From NCBI GenBank assembly GCA_934591845.1, contig CAKTPO010000002.1:62001-126000 (forward strand): 64,000 nt of DNA, read 5' to 3'. Under the pieces are notes generated by a model. It was given only the letters and a program-made list of their open reading frames with translations. It searched no databases and was not told the DNA's origin. A program made the position numbers and the translations under genes. This DNA is from an uncultured Oscillospiraceae bacterium. GTDB taxonomy: Bacteria; Bacillota; Clostridia; Oscillospirales; Oscillospiraceae. Shown piece by piece: positions 60,755 through 64,000 of the stretch (its first letter is position 1; each line of letters begins with the position of its first letter).

Positions 60755-63700
60755 TTAGTCCTTGTACATCTCCACCAGCTTCAGCAGGTGCTCGTAACGC
60801 TCCTTGGCGGCAGCCTCGTTCTTAGCGAACAGGTCGGTAGCACGCTCGGGGAACTCACGGGTCAGACGGCTGTAACGAGCCTCGTTCATCAGGAACTCCT
60901 GATAGCCGCCCTTAGGAGCCTTGGAGTCCAGAGTGAACTTGCCGGTCTCCTTGGAGGGATCGAACCGGAACAGGTTCCAGTAGCCGCATTCAACAGCCTT
61001 CTTCATCTCAGCCTGGCAGTTGGTCATGCCGCCCTTGATGGAGTGCATCTCACAGGGAGCATAGCCGATGACCAGAGAAGGACCATTGTAGGCCTCAGCC
61101 TCAGTGATGGCCTTCAGGGTCTGCGCCTGGTTGGCACCCATGGCGACCTGAGCAACGTAAACGTAGCCGTAGCTCATAGCGATTTCGGACAGGGACTTCT
61201 TCTTGGTCTCCTTACCGGAAGCAGCAAACTGAGCAACCTGGCCGATGTTGGAAGCCTTGGAAGCCTGTCCACCGGTGTTGGAGTACACTTCGGTATCGAA
61301 GACGAAGACATTGACGTCCTTGTTGGAGGCCAGCACGTGGTCAACGCCGCCGAAGCCGATGTCATAGGCCCAGCCGTCGCCGCCGAAGATCCACACGGAT
61401 TTCTTGGACAGGTATTCCTTCTTGGAGAGGATGTCCTTTACGGTGTCGCAGCAAACATTGGCTTCCAGGTTGGCAACCAGAGCCTTGGTAGCTTCCTTGT
61501 TGGCAGCGCCATCGTTGTAGGTATCCAGCCATGCCTGGCAAGCAGCCTTCCGGGCCTCGTCAGCGGTGTTCTCGATAACGGAGCGGACCTTGTTGGCCAG
61601 GGACTCACGGATCACGGACTGAGCAGTGTACATACCCAGGCCATGCTCGGCATTGTCCTCGAACAGGGAGTTGGCCCAAGCGGGACCGTGGCCCTCTTCG
61701 TTGACAGTGTAGGGAGCGGTAGCAGCGGGACCACCCCAGATGGAGGAGCAACCGGTGGCGTTGGAGATGTACATCCGATCGCCGAACAGCTGGGTCACCA
61801 GACGGGCGTAAGAGGTTTCGGCACAGCCAGCGCAGGAACCGGAGAACTCCAGCAGAGGCTTGTGGAACTGAGAACCCTTGACGGTGTTGTCCTGCATATC
61901 CTTCTTCTCGGATACGTGGTCAACCATGTAGTTCCAAACTTCCTGCTCAGGCAGCTCCTGCTCCTGGGGAACCATGGTGATGGCCTGAGTGGGGCAAACG
62001 CCGACACAGACACCGCAGCCCATGCAGTCCAGAGGAGAAACAGCCATCATGTACTTGTAAACGCCCTTGCCCTTGCCGGCCTTGACGTCTACCAGACGGG
62101 CACCGGCGGGAGCGGCCTTGGCCTCCTCCTCAGTCAGTGCGAAGGGACGGATGGTGGCGTGGGGGCAGACATAAGCACAGTTGTTGCACTGGATGCACTT
62201 GGTCTCGTCCCAGTGAGGAACGGTAACAGCAACGCCGCGCTTCTCGTAAGCGGAAGCACCTAAGGGGAACTGACCGTCGGGCAGATCCTCGAAAGCGGAA
62301 ACAGGCAGGCTGTAACCATCCATCTTGCCGATGGGGTTCAGGATGCTCTTAACGACCTTAACGGTCTCGGGACGGCCTTCCAGCTGAACGTCAGCCTTGT
62401 TGTCCTCAGCTTCAGCCCAGGAGGCGGGAACGTCGATCTTCACGTAGGCGTTGGCACCCTGGTCGATGGCGTTCCAGTTCTTCTCAACAACGTCCATGCC
62501 CTTCTTGGCGTAGGAGTGTTCAGCAGCATCCTTCATGTACTTGATGGCTTCCTCGGCGGGCATAACCTTGGCCAGAGAGAAGAAAGCAGACTGCAGGATG
62601 GTGTTGGTACGCTTGCCCATGCCCACCTTGATGGCCAGGTCGATGGCATCGATGGTGTAGAGCTGGATGTTGTTCTTGGCGATGTAACGCTTGGCGGAAG
62701 CATCCAGGTGATGCTCCAGCTCAGCCATATCCCACTGGCAGTTGATCAGGAACACGCCGCCGGGCTTTACGTCCTGAACCATCTTGAAGCCCTTGGTGAT
62801 GTAGGAGGGGTTATGGCAGGCAACAAAGTCAGCCTTGTTGATGTAGTAAGGAGACTTGATGGGCTTGTCACCGAAACGCAGGTGGGAAACGGTTACGCCG
62901 CCGGTCTTCTTGGAGTCGTACTGGAAGTAAGCCTGTACGTACTTGTCGGTGTGGTCACCGATGATCTTGATGGAGTTCTTGTTGGCGCCAACGGTGCCGT
63001 CGCCGCCCAGGCCCCAGAACTTGCACTCGATGGTGCCCTCAGCAGCGGTGTTGGGGGAAACCTTCTCGTCCAGGGACAGGTGGGTCACGTCATCAACGAT
63101 GCCCACGGTGAACTCGTGCTTGGGAGCTTCCTTAGCCAGCTCCTCGAAGATGGCGAATACGGAAGCGGGATGGGTATCCTTGGAGCCCAGACCGTAACGG
63201 CCGCCGATAACGGTCACGTCGTGCAGACCGGCCTTGGCCAGAGCCATGACAACATCCTGGTACAGGGGCTCGCCCTGGGAGCCGGGCTCCTTGGTGCGAT
63301 CCAGAACAGCGATCTTCTTGGCGGTGGCGGGGATGGCAGCCAGCAGCTTCTCGGGGCAGAAGGGACGGAACAGACGAACCTTTACCAGGCCGACCTTCTC
63401 ACCGTGCGCATTCAGGTAGTCGATAACTTCCTCAGCCACGTCGTTGATGGAGCCCATGGCTACGATCACACGGTCAGCATCGGGAGCGCCGTAGTAGTTG
63501 AACAGCTGATAGTCGGTGCCCAGCTTCTCGTTGACCTTGGCCATGTACTTCTCGACCACTGCGGGCAGGGCGTTGTAGTACTTATTGGAGGCCTCACGGT
63601 GCTGGAAGAAGATGTCGTCGTTCTCGTGGGAGCCACGCATAGCGGGGCGCTCGGGGTTCAGGGAGTGGGCACGGAAAGCGGCAACGGCGTCCATATCCAC

Positions 63701-64000
63701 CATGTCCTTCAGGTCCTCGTAGTCCCAGATGGCGATCTTCTGGATCTCGTGGGAGGTACGGAAACCGTCGAAGAAGTTGATGAAGGGAACACGGCCTTCG
63801 ATGGCAGCCAGGTGCGCCACAGCGCCCAGATCCATAACTTCCTGAACGTTGGTCTCACACAACATGGCGAAGCCGGTCTGACGGCAGGCGTAAACGTCGG
63901 AGTGATCACCAAAGATGTTCAGAGCCTGAGCAGCTACGGTACGTGCGGAAACATGGAACACGCAGGGCAGCAGTTCGCCGGCGATCTTGTACATGTTGGG
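60755..64000 (-). CDS. nifJ: Pyruvate:ferredoxin (flavodoxin) oxidoreductase, 5' end missing
   Basis: The frame is open to the right edge; about 1081 residues are present and roughly 90 N-terminal residues lie outside. All fused domains of the single-chain enzyme are seen: the pyrimidine-binding and CoA-side domains with TGFAMLCETNVQEVMDLG, the gamma-type domain around GTIECKFWGLGGDGTVGANKN, two 4Fe-4S motifs (CIQCNNCAYVCP and CMGCGVCVGVCP), and the C-terminal TPP domain (GSCAGCAETSYARL, GGDGWAYDIGFGGVDH). It oxidises pyruvate with CoA to acetyl-CoA and CO2, reducing ferredoxin: the central step of anaerobic fermentation. Codon use is strongly biased, as expected of a highly expressed gene. 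Confidence 0.97.
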   Translation of the reverse strand, partial: PNMYKIAGELLPCVFHVSARTVAAQALNIFGDHSDVYACRQTGFAMLCETNVQEVMDLGAVAHLAAIEGRVPFINFFDGFRTSHEIQKIAIWDYEDLKDMVDMDAVAAFRAHSLNPERPAMRGSHENDDIFFQHREASNKYYNALPAVVEKYMAKVNEKLGTDYQLFNYYGAPDADRVIVAMGSINDVAEEVIDYLNAHGEKVGLVKVRLFRPFCPEKLLAAIPATAKKIAVLDRTKEPGSQGEPLYQDVVMALAKAGLHDVTVIGGRYGLGSKDTHPASVFAIFEELAKEAPKHEFTVGIVDDVTHLSLDEKVSPNTAAEGTIECKFWGLGGDGTVGANKNSIKIIGDHTDKYVQAYFQYDSKKTGGVTVSHLRFGDKPIKSPYYINKADFVACHNPSYITKGFKMVQDVKPGGVFLINCQWDMAELEHHLDASAKRYIAKNNIQLYTIDAIDLAIKVGMGKRTNTILQSAFFSLAKVMPAEEAIKYMKDAAEHSYAKKGMDVVEKNWNAIDQGANAYVKIDVPASWAEAEDNKADVQLEGRPETVKVVKSILNPIGKMDGYSLPVSAFEDLPDGQFPLGASAYEKRGVAVTVPHWDETKCIQCNNCAYVCPHATIRPFALTEEEAKAAPAGARLVDVKAGKGKGVYKYMMAVSPLDCMGCGVCVGVCPTQAITMVPQEQELPEQEVWNYMVDHVSEKKDMQDNTVKGSQFHKPLLEFSGSCAGCAETSYARLVTQLFGDRMYISNATGCSSIWGGPAATAPYTVNEEGHGPAWANSLFEDNAEHGLGMYTAQSVIRESLANKVRSVIENTADEARKAACQAWLDTYNDGAANKEATKALVANLEANVCCDTVKDILSKKEYLSKKSVWIFGGDGWAYDIGFGGVDHVLASNKDVNVFVFDTEVYSNTGGQASKASNIGQVAQFAASGKETKKKSLSEIAMSYGYVYVAQVAMGANQAQTLKAITEAEAYNGPSLVIGYAPCEMHSIKGGMTNCQAEMKKAVECGYWNLFRFDPSKETGKFTLDSKAPKGGYQEFLMNEARYSRLTREFPERATDLFAKNEAAAKERYEHLLKLVEMYKD

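Overview
The window looks like a chromosome segment of a strictly anaerobic, endospore-lineage Firmicute, most likely a gut Clostridia of the Oscillospiraceae/Ruminococcaceae type. The support is: pyruvate:ferredoxin oxidoreductase; the activase of anaerobic ribonucleotide reductase; the sporulation regulator SpoIIID; two M23 hydrolases beside FtsEX; an F-type ATP synthase whose c subunit carries a Na+-type binding site; a moderately high-GC coding style; and sigma-A promoters with near-consensus boxes. I see no phage, IS element, CRISPR array or rRNA operon. Almost everything is chromosomal housekeeping plus one vitamin-B12-type (cobamide) salvage locus.

Layout. 1-8.3 kb: partial Met-gamma-lyase-like gene, zinc membrane peptidase, AI-2E-type permease, nrdG-dut, asnS, an ECF sigma/anti-sigma pair with its own ECF-type promoter, a GNAT acetyltransferase and a small membrane protein. 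8.4-15.9 kb (minus strand): complete ATP synthase operon atpZ-like/atpI-like/atpBEFHAGDC behind one strong promoter. 16-20.1 kb: recD2-comF-mreB. 20.2-24.8 kb (minus strand): a lipoprotein fusing a parvulin-type foldase to a C39-like cysteine peptidase, then yebC, nif3/trmK and a DUF1858 redox protein. 25-29.2 kb: a two-gene divergent type IIA topoisomerase. 29.3-31.6 kb: YitT permease, a transglutaminase-fold lipoprotein that has lost catalytic residues, and two tandem tRNA-Gly genes. 31.7-35.2 kb: apgM-serC-serA (serine synthesis). 35.3-37.9 kb (minus strand): Fe-S aldo/keto reductase, an FMN-riboswitch-controlled RibU, and a DUF4830 protein. 37.9-40 kb: pseudouridine synthase and a PucR/CdaR-type regulator. 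40.2-45.6 kb: ftsE-ftsX, two M23 peptidoglycan hydrolases, and a CtpA-type S41 protease. 45.7-48.3 kb: phosphoglucomutase and an XRE regulator.

48.3-56.2 kb is the most coherent accessory system: a secreted DUF4430 lipoprotein divergent from an operon encoding an ECF importer (T, fused A-A, S), an AP-endonuclease-2-fold enzyme resembling the cobamide-remodelling hydrolase CbiR, then CobT, CobU, CobS, a second short CobU-like P-loop protein, and CobC. Read together they would capture and import cobamides, strip an unwanted lower ligand, and rebuild the nucleotide loop with a preferred base. No corrin-ring synthesis genes are present in the window.

56.2-64 kb: tRNA-Leu, a GNAT gene with rsmE, rlmH, a 49-aa conserved-looking protein, spoIIID, threonine aldolase, a coiled-coil protein, a 53-aa HypC-like small protein, and nifJ (PFOR), which runs off the right edge.
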